This document shows, piece by piece, positions 15,001-44,430 of a stretch of DNA of 64,000 nucleotides. The notes beneath the pieces are model-generated. The model was not told where the DNA came from. It did no database searches and was given only the letters and a program-made list of their open reading frames with translations. Each line of letters starts with the position of its first letter. Within the stretch, counting starts at the first letter, position 1. Source of the DNA: Clytia hemisphaerica (lineage: Eukaryota > Cnidaria > Hydrozoa > Leptothecata > Clytiidae); NCBI GenBank assembly GCA_902728285.1, contig CACVBU010001379.1, forward strand, positions 186,001-250,000, in the 5' to 3' direction. Both the position numbers and the translations under genes were made by a program.

Positions 15001-15093
15001 CAAGTAAATATGTATTTGCCTGTTCCTATAATTTTACGAGGTTCGTGTGCTAATATTCCTTTTTCTGTGTTTTTGCAGGCTTACTTGTTTTAA
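1..15093 (+). CDS. DCTN1: Dynactin subunit 1 (p150-glued), 3' part, 16 exons
   Basis: Large subunit of dynactin, the cytoplasmic dynein activator complex; this is the C-terminal half and the gene starts upstream of the window. Exons: 1-95, 352-435, 1232-1334, 1529-1625, 2049-2136, 3754-3882, 6354-6496, 7457-7614, 8004-8110, 8365-8436, 8716-8871, 9367-9424, 13264-13349, 13775-13870, 14205-14339, 15079-15093 (TAA). All joins are GT-AG and in phase, giving 540 codons including the stop. Recognition rests on a coiled-coil stretch including ETMDALQ-like text (EKTMDALQHDVDELEVEK, exon 8), the KDSP motif before a further helix (exon 9), VDIT (exon 12), and a C-terminus resembling the vertebrate one (REFSHIHEMLTAYLF). 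The last exon encodes only AYLF. An AATAAA lies at 15299. Introns of 1.6, 2.5, 1.0 and 3.8 kb are filled with transposons. Family assignment is firm; individual small exon edges are inferred by eye. Confidence 0.9.
2391..3676. mobile_element. Tc1/mariner-like non-autonomous element
   Basis: A 1,286-bp unit in a dynactin intron, bounded by near-perfect terminal inverted repeats (left CAGTATGTGGCCCCCAAAAC, right its complement with one mismatch) and by TA on both sides (2389-2390, 3677-3678). TA duplication and CAGT termini are typical of Tc1/mariner elements. Copies of the subterminal motif GGCCCCCAAAACGGAG recur inside at about 2583 and 2750, and three tandem 18-bp copies form the right end (about 3618-3670). 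No transposase-length ORF is present. Confidence 0.75.
3618..3670. repeat. 18-bp tandem repeat, three copies
   Basis: CTCCGTTTTGGGGGCCGT is repeated three times at the right end of the mariner-like element. It duplicates the element's own terminal repeat, so it looks like subterminal amplification. Confidence 0.85.
4090..4484 (-). CDS. Antisense coiled-coil, tail-anchored ORF in dynactin intron
   Basis: Unrecognised. An open frame of about 130 codons lies on the minus strand inside the 2.5-kb dynactin intron. It begins just after a good 3' splice signal (TTTATTTCAG, read on the minus strand at about 4494-4485), so it looks like a terminal exon rather than a complete gene. The middle is heptad-like and highly charged (EEKIRCMSERLDELEAG), followed by a Lys/Arg-rich stretch. 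It ends in a hydrophobic helix (YKIVWAVLVITAFVMAFL) only a few residues from the stop, the layout of a tail-anchored membrane protein. No upstream exon was found; a MITE (4569-4731) and other repeats lie where one would be. It could be a small nested gene or a captured 3' fragment. Confidence 0.35.
4569..4731. mobile_element. MITE with about 38-bp inverted termini
   Basis: The ends AAATTCATAGGCGAAGCGAG and its diverged complement at 4692-4731 would form a long hairpin over 163 bp. It lies in a dynactin intron and has no coding capacity. Confidence 0.7.
4962..5310. mobile_element. Degenerate MITE, ATAAGAAC family
   Basis: A diverged member of the family best seen at 47705-47962. It has TTTTTTTAAGAATATAC at the left, TTCTTATAAAAAAAGCGTGT at the right, and repeated TTAAGAATAT words between. 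Confidence 0.5.
5350..5922. mobile_element. hAT-like non-autonomous element with 7-bp TSD
   Basis: The left end CAGGGGGGGTCAGTACTAAA and right end TTTAGTACCGACCCCCCCCC(TG) are inverted copies. GTATAGT occurs immediately outside both ends (5343-5349 and 5923-5929). CAGG...CCTG ends with a 7-8 bp duplication suggest the hAT superfamily. It is 573 bp long with no ORF. Confidence 0.7.
6619..6760. mobile_element. pogo/Tigger-like left terminus (truncated)
   Basis: TA followed by CAGTGGAGTTTCCTTAACTC and several further AACTCGAA words, typical of pogo-like Tc1/mariner termini. No matching right end was found nearby. Confidence 0.5.
6800..7430. repeat. Diverged direct repeats in dynactin intron
   Basis: Two blocks share order and wording. 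GTGATCAATATCGATATGCA near 6925 resembles GTGATCAATATTAATATGCA near 7349, and TTGAGCGCTATTGAAC near 6836 resembles TTGAGCACTATTGAAC near 7414. This suggests an old internal duplication or two LTR-like or transposon ends. Confidence 0.35.
7659..7904. mobile_element. MITE copy, ATAAGAAC family
   Basis: It has the family word order (TTTTTATAA..., GATGTTCTTAA, CAAAGCCTTAAAATAT, TATATAGTTTGTTCTTATAA, GCGT) seen at 16404-16593 and 47705-47962. It sits in a dynactin intron; its left terminus is worn. Confidence 0.6.
9496..9760. repeat. Direct repeat block in dynactin intron
   Basis: Two copies of a roughly 55-bp segment ending AAATTGTTCGATTTGGCTGA lie about 158 bp apart. They are preceded by a CTGT(C/A)TGTATGT simple repeat. 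Confidence 0.5.
9767..12874. mobile_element. 3.1-kb inverted-repeat element with internal satellite
   Basis: A perfect 17-bp terminal inverted repeat, TGGGCCTATTTGTTTCA at 9767-9783 and its complement at 12858-12874, brackets 3.1 kb of non-coding DNA in the largest dynactin intron. Similarity between the ends continues imperfectly for about 40 bp. The interior carries A-rich repeats (about 10600-10735) and a 166-bp tandem array. No transposase-like ORF was found and no clear target duplication seen. Confidence 0.5.
11676..12300. repeat. 166-bp tandem repeat, about 3.7 copies
   Basis: CTCGAG anchors fall at 11769, 11935, 12101 and 12268, a period of 166-167 bp. Each unit contains AAAATGGCTAAARATTCAGC and a GATAGAATGAGGGGTCAACG-like segment. 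Confidence 0.85.
13504..13695. mobile_element. Degenerate MITE, ATAAGAAC family
   Basis: Diverged words ACACGTTTTTAATATAA, AACATAAGGCTTCGATGACC and TTTTTAGGCTTAAAAC follow the complementary order of the 47705-47962 copy. Confidence 0.4.
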
Positions 15094-15465
15094 ATACTTC
15101 CCTAAAAATACTACACATTAATCTCCGAACGGAGGGCGAGAGCTTTTTTACAGGATAACCTTTCCCGGACCAAATATATCGATTTCACCTCGCTGATCAG
15201 CGAAAAAATCACATCTAATTGTTACTTTTTTCTCTGATATTGGAGACAATTAATTTGCTTAGTAACTGCTTGACAACGAACAAACTTTTTTAACAATCAA
15301 TAAAAAAGTGAGAGAGTATAAATGTTTGAACAAGATTAAAAAGTATATGAAAGAGTAAACTGTTCAACTGTTTTCGTTGTTTGATGCTTCTCAGGGGTTG
15401 ATTTTCTTGTTGTTAGCTTGACCGTTTCAAAAAGTTAATCTTCAAGCAAGTTTCAAGTGAAAGAT
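15094..15465. other. Dynactin 3' UTR and ANKUB1-like 5' region
   Basis: This holds the dynactin poly(A) signal (AATAAA at 15299) and about 160 bp before the next gene. An in-frame TAA at 15436 precedes the chosen ATG at 15466. No clear promoter element is seen. Confidence 0.5.
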
Positions 15466-17257
15466 ATGAAAAAGAAAGAGCATAACAAGAGTCGATCACG
15501 TAAGAATAATAACGAAGTTGTATCAACCGAACGTTTGTACACGTTTTACGTTCTCATCCCGTTCGTTAACGTCACTCACACTTTACGGAAACTCTCAAAG
15601 CGTGCCACCGTACGCGAACTTAAAGAAGTTATCGAAATCACGTGTGGTATTCCTACATCACTTCAACGTATCTATTTCCTCGACCAATCAGATCTGACGG
15701 ATGATTGCGTTTTGACGTCGTTGGATATCGTTAATAAGGCTACGTTTACATTAGCTGTTTGGAATAAATGGGAAAACATTATACGTAGTGTTTACAAAAA
15801 CGATTTCAAAGGTGTTACGGATTACGTGCTTTGTTCTGATAGGGGTCATAAAGTGTCTCCCGTGGCAACCCGACAGCGACGTGGCGAAGTAGCGCTCTTA
15901 ACGGCGGTTAAGTTGGGAAACGTTGACGTTATACGTAGACTACTGGAAGAAGGAATCAACGTAAACGCAAGAACAGAATTAGGTTATACCCCTCTTCATA
16001 TTGCCGTTGCAAATGGAAAATATCGCTGCATTGATTTCCTACTTGAAAAAGGAGCTATAGACGATTCCAAAACGAACCCGAACGGACAAGAAGCGGTCCG
16101 CTTATCAAAAGAAAACGGGTACCCTGATAGTGAGCGACATCTCTGTATGTTTGAATGGCAACTCAGAGCTAAAACAGCTCCTTCGCGACCCACAAAATTG
16201 GTTCCTCTGCTTCAACATCAACAGTTTGACTCAAAGAATCCAACTTGGTTCGATGGGCCCTTAGCAACGAAATTTGTTTGTAGTACATTACCACAGAAAG
16301 AGTTCTCCGGTACACGTATCAATGCACCCCCGGTTGTACCGGTCGTCCCACCTTACCAAGACGATAAAGGTAAATCTGAATCTCCTTCAAATAGTATGTG
16401 GTTACACTTTTTTTTTTAGAAGAACATCCAAAATTTTTGAAGCCTTCGAATATTCTTAACTTATTGACCATTTTCCTAAGAAATAGGGTGTTTTTGAGTC
16501 TACAAAGCCTTAAAATGTTAATAACTTGTTCTTAACATTTTGGACAGCGAAGCCTTGTGTTCTTATATAGTTTGTTTTTATAAAAAAACGTGTTTGCTAG
16601 TTACAAAGGCCCTATAAAGTTAAAGTGGTACTTTCGTTAATATTCCTTTGTTGCAAGGATCTCACTTATATCCAGCATTCCAGAGGATTGGAAAATAATT
16701 TCAGCTTTTTGTATTATATGTATTTATCAATTTTTAGAATATTTCGAAAAAACAGATTCAGGCGCAGAGAGGTAAGTGATATTCTAAACCTTTTTTTCAC
16801 CGATGAAAAGCTCAGTTTGTTATCACTATTTATGCAAATAATAGTTGACAGGGATAAAAGTTTGTAGTGAACATTGGAAGAATATCACACCCTTTGCAAG
16901 ACCTTGGGTGATATTGGTCAAACAAATCTTTGAGAATCCTTTCTTTTCCCTCGTAGAATGCACACATACATTTCCCATGAAAACTGGCTTCGTCGAAAAC
17001 AAGAAGAAGCCGAGATGCTACGACAAAAACAAGAACAACTGGCGGCCATGCGACTAATCGAAAAAGAACGCGAGGAGACCGAGAAGAAACGTTTAATGGT
17101 CTTAAGGAAAAGAGAACACGAGAAAAGAACATTGGCTATAAAAGATTCGGCGAATGAAAAATACAGGAAGAAACAAGGTATTTATGAAGATTATACTTAT
17201 GTACCGGGTTATTCGAAGTCGATTTTACAGCAATACATGAGTGATATGATGACGTAA
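15466..17257 (+). CDS. ANKUB1-like ankyrin/ubiquitin-like protein
   Basis: Three exons: 15466-16369, 16738-16771, 16957-17257; both joins are GT-AG and in phase, giving 412 residues. Residues about 24-102 are a ubiquitin-like fold ending in the WNKWENII segment, which parallels the vertebrate ANKUB1 domain plus its W-D/N-x-W stretch. Residues about 138-226 hold ankyrin repeats with the GYTPLHIAVANG signature and LLEEG/LLEKG helices. The C-terminal exon is a Glu/Lys/Arg-rich single helix or coiled coil (QKQEQLAAMRLIEKEREE) ending in a Tyr-rich tail. Start chosen because a stop lies in frame at 15436. The function of ANKUB1 proteins is poorly known. Intron 1 carries a MITE. Alternative: another ankyrin-Ubl protein; the order Ubl then ankyrin argues for ANKUB1. 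Confidence 0.65.
16404..16593. mobile_element. MITE copy, ATAAGAAC family, in ANKUB1-like intron 1
   Basis: Shares TTTTTGAAGCCTTCGAATAT, TATATAGTTTGTTTTTATAA and ACGTGT ends with the copy at 47705-47962. It lies entirely within the intron. Confidence 0.65.
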
Positions 17258-18680
17258 TAATGTCAATCATGCCCTTATTATCAACATCTTGGTTGAAATT
17301 ATTTTGGAAAGGGTAATCATTGGAGCGCTGTATCACTTTACGTTACCGAGCTATCCTCGTAAAATGGCAGCAATTTCTCAAGGAAAATGCCGTGGCGGTA
17401 TAATCAGATATTGAGTACGAGCATGGACTGACAATTCAAGATATCCTTGCCTATTGTGCAACGAAGTCACCAAGTATTCATGAACATATTACATAGTAGA
17501 GGCTGCTATGTCTTCCTTGTGAAGCACCTTAAGAAATGGGGTATTATGGTTTGATCTTTTTAGGGTGAAAAGATTTGAAAGTTTTTGATAAATTTTTCAC
17601 ATAAACCGATGTAAATATCTCTATGCTTCTAATGTTCATAAAAAAATTGCAAAAAGGAAAAAATAAAACAAAACAAAATATGAAAAGAATTAAATTGATT
17701 ACAAATTGCATGATTAATGGTTTGATCACTGTATTGACATGCTTTGAAAAGTAGAAATTTAATTCTTGCTCAAAATATTTCAAAATTTTGATACTTAATT
17801 TTTTCATAGTTTGCGTTTCAAAAATATATCCTATAAGCACACTAGAGATTTATTAGGGAAGTATCGATCATTCTAAATAGACGCGTCAGAAAGTTCAACC
17901 GTTGTTTCTCAGGGAAGGAATTTGTCGCGATAATTTTTCCTCTATATTTGTGTCTTTTACGGGTCTTTTCAGCGTTTTTTACACTTCGGCTTTTCCAGAA
18001 AAAAATTGAATATGGGGGGGGGGATGGAGGATATAATAATTTTCAGTAACTTACCCCCCCCCCACGCCACGGACAACGGTTTTACCTCCCGGACAAGCAT
18101 CAGTTGACCCCCAGACAATCCAAATTACCCCGGAAAATATATCATCCACCCCCCATGTACGAACATTTTCTAGAAGAGCCCATTGTAGCTCTACCGGGAC
18201 AAAATTAAGGTAAGACGTATTGTCACAAAAAATACTGAAATAAAAAAGGTAAAAGCGGATTTATTTCTTGATATTTGGCTGTTAATCTTCGTGAACAGCT
18301 GAAATTTTAGTGTTTCCAAAATATAAATATTTCATATTTTTCGCAATATACAACATTGTAGAGATTGTAAATGAAGATTGTGACATGGTAGAGAACACTG
18401 TACTTTGAAAAGGTATGGTCAGATTACGGTTGCGTCACTTTGAATACAATGATCATAGCACGTACCAGAGATTTTTTAAGCACCGCTTGACCAAATTATA
18501 TCATCAGATAGCTGATTTCGTTTCTGTTTTCAATTTAAACATCATTTTCCAGAAACGGACACGAATCAATTTCCAATCTCCAAAATCAGCTAAATTCAAT
18601 CTCGTACTCAGAGCAACTTGTACCACTTGTACCACCACGAGCTATAGGACTGGATACGAGTTTGCTAAATTCTTATCACA
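17258..18680. other. Convergent 3' intergenic region
   Basis: Separates the ANKUB1-like gene (+) from the NIDO gene (-). It holds the 3' UTRs (a minus-strand AATAAA at about 18265-18260 may serve the NIDO gene), AT-rich sequence and one MITE at 17987-18183. No gene seen. Confidence 0.5.
17987..18183. mobile_element. MITE copy 1, GGGCTCTTCCAG family
   Basis: Ends resemble GGCTTTTCCAGAAAAA and its complement (TCTAGAAGAGCCCA). The interior contains GGGGG/CCCCC runs and CCCCGGACAA-type words shared with the copies at 19559-19803 and 60467-60971. Confidence 0.6.
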
Positions 18681-39517
<20,837 letters not shown>

Positions 39518-41780
39518 ATTCCTTCCTTCAAGAGTCCGAGCGAAAGTTAGAGTAAGATCTTATCCATAAATCTTCAAGTTCAAGTTACGTACAACCTATC
39601 AGAAAATGGCGTCATAATTTGAAAATTTCCTTCATTGACAAATATCATCAATGATAATTCGTAAGCGATTAATAAAAGCTGGATGATAACATTTTCTTCA
39701 ACAAAATAGAAAACTTCCTTCTTCGAAAGTACTTTTCTTCCTTCTTGTATAATAATCAGAAAAACATGAATTTTGAGCTTATTCGTACCGTTAATAGAAA
39801 GCCTATAAAAGGGAAAAATTCATCAGCGAAATGATGTATTTAAAGGCTTGGATGCACCCCGCTATGGGATATAAATTTAAATGAATCTTTCAAGAATCAA
39901 ACGAAATTCCGATAAATAAGAGTCTAAAAGGTCAATTAGGGAACCTTTTAATGTAGGATTTTAGAGAAAGAAGAAAAGGCCAGCGAACCATAGGGGAGTC
40001 CATTCATGGAATATAACATGAGCGATTCAAACTCAGTCATATCATTTCGAAAATATGACGTGAGTAATAGCCAAACCCTATCTAATACACCAGCTCAATC
40101 TCAACACATTGAATTATAGACCTTCATTTGTACTTTGGAGAAACATTTTGCGCGCTCGGGTTTCATCGGAATACTTATCAATAAATGTAATTAATGAAGA
40201 AAAGTTTTGTCCGACGAGGGTTCCTTTTAACTTTCAATTCTCGACTTCAGCTTGAGGAAACATGTACCTTTTTGAAAATTGAATGCATGAATCACATTCA
40301 CCAGCACCACAATTATAAAGAATACAAGCTCTTTCATTGCATTTTTTACACAATATACCAACTGAATTCAAGAGTGTACACCAACAGTGTAAATATCGAT
40401 TGGTTGAAGCTTCAAGTAACCAGTAATGTGTAACCAGTTTTAAAAATGACAACAAAATTTGAGACAATTTAACCTTATACCAATAGGGCATTTATAGGAT
40501 ATTCTTAAAAAAGGGCAGATGGTACCATGGAAGCCATAAAAAATGACCAGGAAACAAAGTCAAGTGCTTTGATTAATTAGCACAGTCACACTATTATGAC
40601 AGAAGAGTTGAGTAATAGCAAAACCGCAAAACCCTGATGCTTTTTTTATAATGATTCTAAAGTATATCTTCGAATTGTATGATGGTTTTGAGCTTGTTGA
40701 AAAGCTTTTTAGGAGTGGAATATTATGTAAAAGAAAAAAATTAAAAAAAGGAAAATGGACATGAAAAGTGAAGAAATAAATCAACTCCTTCAATAAATAT
40801 GTCATAACTGTCATTTCTAAATGAGCTATATTCTCGGATCCAAAAATATCTTTTCGAACAATTTAATTCAATTGAAAGATATATATCAAACTCTTATAAG
40901 TTAATCATTGATCGACTTAAAAATCCATGTTTATTTGATAATTCCACTCCTGATTCTCTTTTCAGCAGCTCAAAAATGCTATTCAATTCGAACTCAGTCA
41001 AAAGTTATAGCCTTTTTTATCTCCACTATAGATTATTGAGACAGACTTTATTTTAAATGAAGCATCATGCTGACTAATTGAGGCTCCTTTAGACAGGAAT
41101 AAAAATTGACGGTAGTGTAAAGTTTGACAACAAAAAGATTTTGTACTGAAAAAGTCATCCCTGTGGCATTGTGGTCCATAATGTTATAAAAGATGAGCTA
41201 AACTACTTCTAGGAATTAGTTATGTGCGATCTGGATTAGATTTTCGCTTGGAGTTACAAAAAACGCAAAAAACATAAAGCGTTTCGGGAGGTCTCACTAA
41301 GGGTGAAGCATTTTCTTAAAAGTGACAAAGGGGTAAAAACGTTGTATTTGTGGCGAATCTTTAGTTTCATGTTAAAAAATATCACAGTGAAACTGTTAAA
41401 ATGTTTACTATGTACAGTCGAGGTAGTTGTATAAGAAATCCTAAGCACCAAATCTGGAATATATACAAGTTTCTCTAAGTCCAGATTTTGGTCAAAAATA
41501 TAAACAAGCAAACCGAAGCCCTCGTTAAAGCGGGCGCCAGAAAGGTTCATGAAAAATAAAAGGTTTCCCTACTCAAAGAAAAGTTTTTACAAGTTACAAA
41601 ACTAAAATCGTTCGATTCAGTTTTCAGAATGTTCAATAAGTAATTTCAGTGCAGATGTTTATGAATAAAAGTCTTTAAAAAAGACGCACTTAAAAATACA
41701 AGTCTTTCCGGAGTCGGAAAAGTGAATGCGCCTGTACGAATGTCGGTCTTGCTCAATTTTAAGTTTAGAGTCTATTTACA
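39518..41780. other. Upstream region of the NIDO gene
   Basis: 2.3 kb between the NIDO gene start and the end of the co-oriented GPCR gene. Low-complexity AT-rich sequence; it should hold the NIDO promoter and the GPCR 3' UTR. No repeat family or further exon was recognised. Confidence 0.4.
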
Positions 41781-42992
41781 CTAAACGACCGAAGAATTCT
41801 TTTCTTTGTCAGCACTTTCTTCTACGTCATAAAGCGCATGCGCATTCATGTTAAATTCTTTCGTGACGTCAACAGAGCTCCTGGATGGAGTGCTGGCTGA
41901 AGTATGTGAGTCCCTCCTCCTGTTGAGGAATTTCGGAACGTGTAACAATCCACCTTCTTCGAAGCCAGCGGAAGCACGGCGTATTGCACTTGAAGCACGT
42001 CTTGAAAAAGTAGAGAAAAAACTGCCATCTTCCATACTCGAAGCACTATCATGACAAAGTTTCTTAACTGTTTCAACCATGGCTTTACGTAATGACCGAT
42101 TGAGTAACAAGTATACTATAGGGTTCAATCCTGACAGTAACCAGGGGATTACGATCATAGCGATATTATGAGCATCGTTCTTAATTATCGTCTGATACGC
42201 ATGCTCGTAAATGTGAGTTCCGATAAAATACGACCAACCTGTCGTAAACGGTAAAACGATAAGTAATATGTTCGCCGTCACTTTTAACTCACGTAATAAT
42301 TTCCGACGCCGTCGTTTCTTTTTATCATTTTGTTCTCCGTTTTGATTGGCTACTGCATTTGATACTCGTTCCAGATCCCTTATACTTTTGAGCTTTCGAA
42401 CGATGACCAAAAATATGATGGAATAAGACACAACAATGATGGTTACGGGAACAAAATAACTCATGAATCCCACGTACAAAATCACGGCGTAAAAAGTCTC
42501 ATTTTGATAGCGTATACGTAAAAACGCAGCAATCAGTAACGCGAATGCATAACACCAGACGAACAAGATAGCATACACGGAGCGACGTTTTGTTAATATG
42601 AATTCGTAACGTAACGGATATACAACGGCGATACCGCGATCTGCGCTTACGCAAGCTACGTTAATAATCGATGCGACGCCTAGGAAAATGTCTATGGTGG
42701 GGATAATGAACTTCTTTACTTCGACTGTTGATAAGATGTTATGTATGCCAAGGACCCAAATAAGCAACCAAATTAACACTAAAACATCGGCGACGGCTAA
42801 ACTACATACAAAATAATTTGTCGGATTACGTAATCGACGTCGACGTAAGACTAAGTATATGATGATCAGATTGGTAGGAAATCCAACAAAAAACGTAAAA
42901 AAGCCGGTGATTTGTAGTGAAAAAAATGTCCACTCATTGTTGGGTATTATGCCAGTGTTTGTGGTGTTGGATGACGACGTATTGATTACCAT
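41781..42992 (-). CDS. Class A (rhodopsin-like) GPCR, orphan
   Basis: Single coding exon, 403 residues from the ATG at 42992. The frame is open a further 42 codons upstream without an ATG, and an acceptor (GGTTTTAG) near 43112 suggests a 5' UTR intron. Seven hydrophobic segments. Family marks: Asn in TM1 (N41), LAVAD in TM2 (D69), the TM3 end SADRG (118-120, in place of D/E-R-Y), VYPLRY in loop 2, Pro in TM5 (P182), and NPIVY in TM7 (290-294). The third loop is strongly basic (KKKRRRRK). N-terminal NTS and NTT are glycosylation sites. Unusual: no cysteine where the TM3/loop-2 disulfide normally lies, and TM6 reads LPFTTGW instead of CWxP. The tail is Ser-rich. Ligand cannot be inferred. Confidence 0.85.
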   Translation of the reverse strand: MVINTSSSNTTNTGIIPNNEWTFFSLQITGFFTFFVGFPTNLIIIYLVLRRRRLRNPTNYFVCSLAVADVLVLIWLLIWVLGIHNILSTVEVKKFIIPTIDIFLGVASIINVACVSADRGIAVVYPLRYEFILTKRRSVYAILFVWCYAFALLIAAFLRIRYQNETFYAVILYVGFMSYFVPVTIIVVSYSIIFLVIVRKLKSIRDLERVSNAVANQNGEQNDKKKRRRRKLLRELKVTANILLIVLPFTTGWSYFIGTHIYEHAYQTIIKNDAHNIAMIVIPWLLSGLNPIVYLLLNRSLRKAMVETVKKLCHDSASSMEDGSFFSTFSRRASSAIRRASAGFEEGGLLHVPKFLNRRRDSHTSASTPSRSSVDVTKEFNMNAHALYDVEESADKEKNSSVV

Positions 42993-43517
42993 GGTTACAC
43001 GTAACTGTTGTTGATGATGGCAAGTCTGTAAAATGTTGTTTTGGATTTTGTTGAAGATTCCGTTGCTGTTGTTTGCTGACTTGTTTTTTTTTATTGTGTT
43101 TCTATAATCTAAAACCAATCAAGCTTGATAAAGTCATTACTTTTGCATTCATATGCAATGATTCTGAAAATTATACCACAATCATGGACAAAATATTTCA
43201 GACAAAATTCTCAAAAAACGTTAAAACACACTAAAATCTCAATATATTTCGAACATGATTACAGAACAAGAAAACCCAATAGTCCAGTTTTCAGCCTTGT
43301 TATTTCATCGATCGTAAAATTGCTTTAGATTTGATAGCATACTTCATTTGAAGGCTTAATCAGCTTTTGAATCTGACTTTTTGAACTTTACTAAATGTGG
43401 TGAATGCTCAAGATGTGCAGAGGTTAAAGCGTTATCTCCGTTTATACCCAAACTAAAAAATTTAAAGATGCAATAACATGATAAAGTCGAACAAAATCAT
43501 TTTCATAGAATCATTCC

Positions 43518-43767
43518 ATAAGAACTGAAGGCTCAAGAACCTCAAAAATAAGAACAATTTAAGAACAAAACTGGACCTGGAATGACTAAACTTAAAGCAG
43601 ACAAAGAGTTGACGTATTAGTAATTTGGCCTAAAATAAAAACCTAAAATAACACAATTTTGCACTAAAAATAAGAACATGATAAGAATAAGTTGATGCTG
43701 AAAATGGTAAAAATAAGAACAGTCGAGCCTTAACAAAAAATACTGGTTCTTATAAAAAACAAAAAAT
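43518..43767. mobile_element. Degenerate MITE, ATAAGAAC family
   Basis: Repeated ATAAGAAC and AAAAATAAGAACA words with GGTTCTTATAAAAAAC at the right end, resembling the family but diverged. Confidence 0.45.
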
Positions 43768-44278
43768 CAACTACATCCACACACAGCTCGAAGATTTCCA
43801 CACATACCTCAACTCTATCCACGGAAAATAAACTGATCACAAAATTCCTCGATTGAAAAAAATTAGATTTCTTTCATAAGTTCTTTTGACATTTGTTTTA
43901 CATAACCGACCCTCTCGCGTTCATTACCCCATCTTGTGTAACACCTTAATTCATTGCAGTTAATGCTTTTATACCGGCAGTTGCTTACCGACCAATGGTA
44001 TTAATTTGTGAAAGATATTTTTAGAATTTCTACTTAAATCTTGTTATTGTTTTCATAAAGAAAATTTCAAGGTGGCGAGTTAATAAGTATCTTTTGGCGA
44101 GTTATGTTAAGTGTCGATGACGTCACTGATTTGTCTCACTTGACATTAAGGTCATTTTTTTCAGTGAAGAGAAATCACGAGTTTCTCATAGACTGCATTG
44201 ATGACGTCATGATCAGAAAACATCTGGTAAGTAGTAATCAATACCAAGTAATGAACTTTCGCGGCATAAATTATGCTA

Positions 44279-44430
44279 ATTCATGATAAGCACCATTGCA
44301 ATGGCTTCCACAGACACAACAGCTGATTGGTTGAAAACGACGTATTGACTGATTTTACGTCACTTACAACCAATCAGCTGTTGGGACTATGATGTAATGT
44401 AAGAAGACTGCAATGGTGCATATCATGAAT
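44279..44430. mobile_element. MITE, ATTCATGATA family
   Basis: ATTCATGATAAGCACCATTG and its near-complement (CAATGGTGCATATCATGAAT) enclose 152 bp. The interior has an inverted CAGCTGATTGG/CCAATCAGCTG pair, so the whole unit folds on itself. Confidence 0.75.

Noticed and set aside
44104-44286. ATG ORF with a GTAAGT donor
   Set aside because: Possible exon by signal only; no partner exon and no recognisable sequence, and it abuts a MITE.
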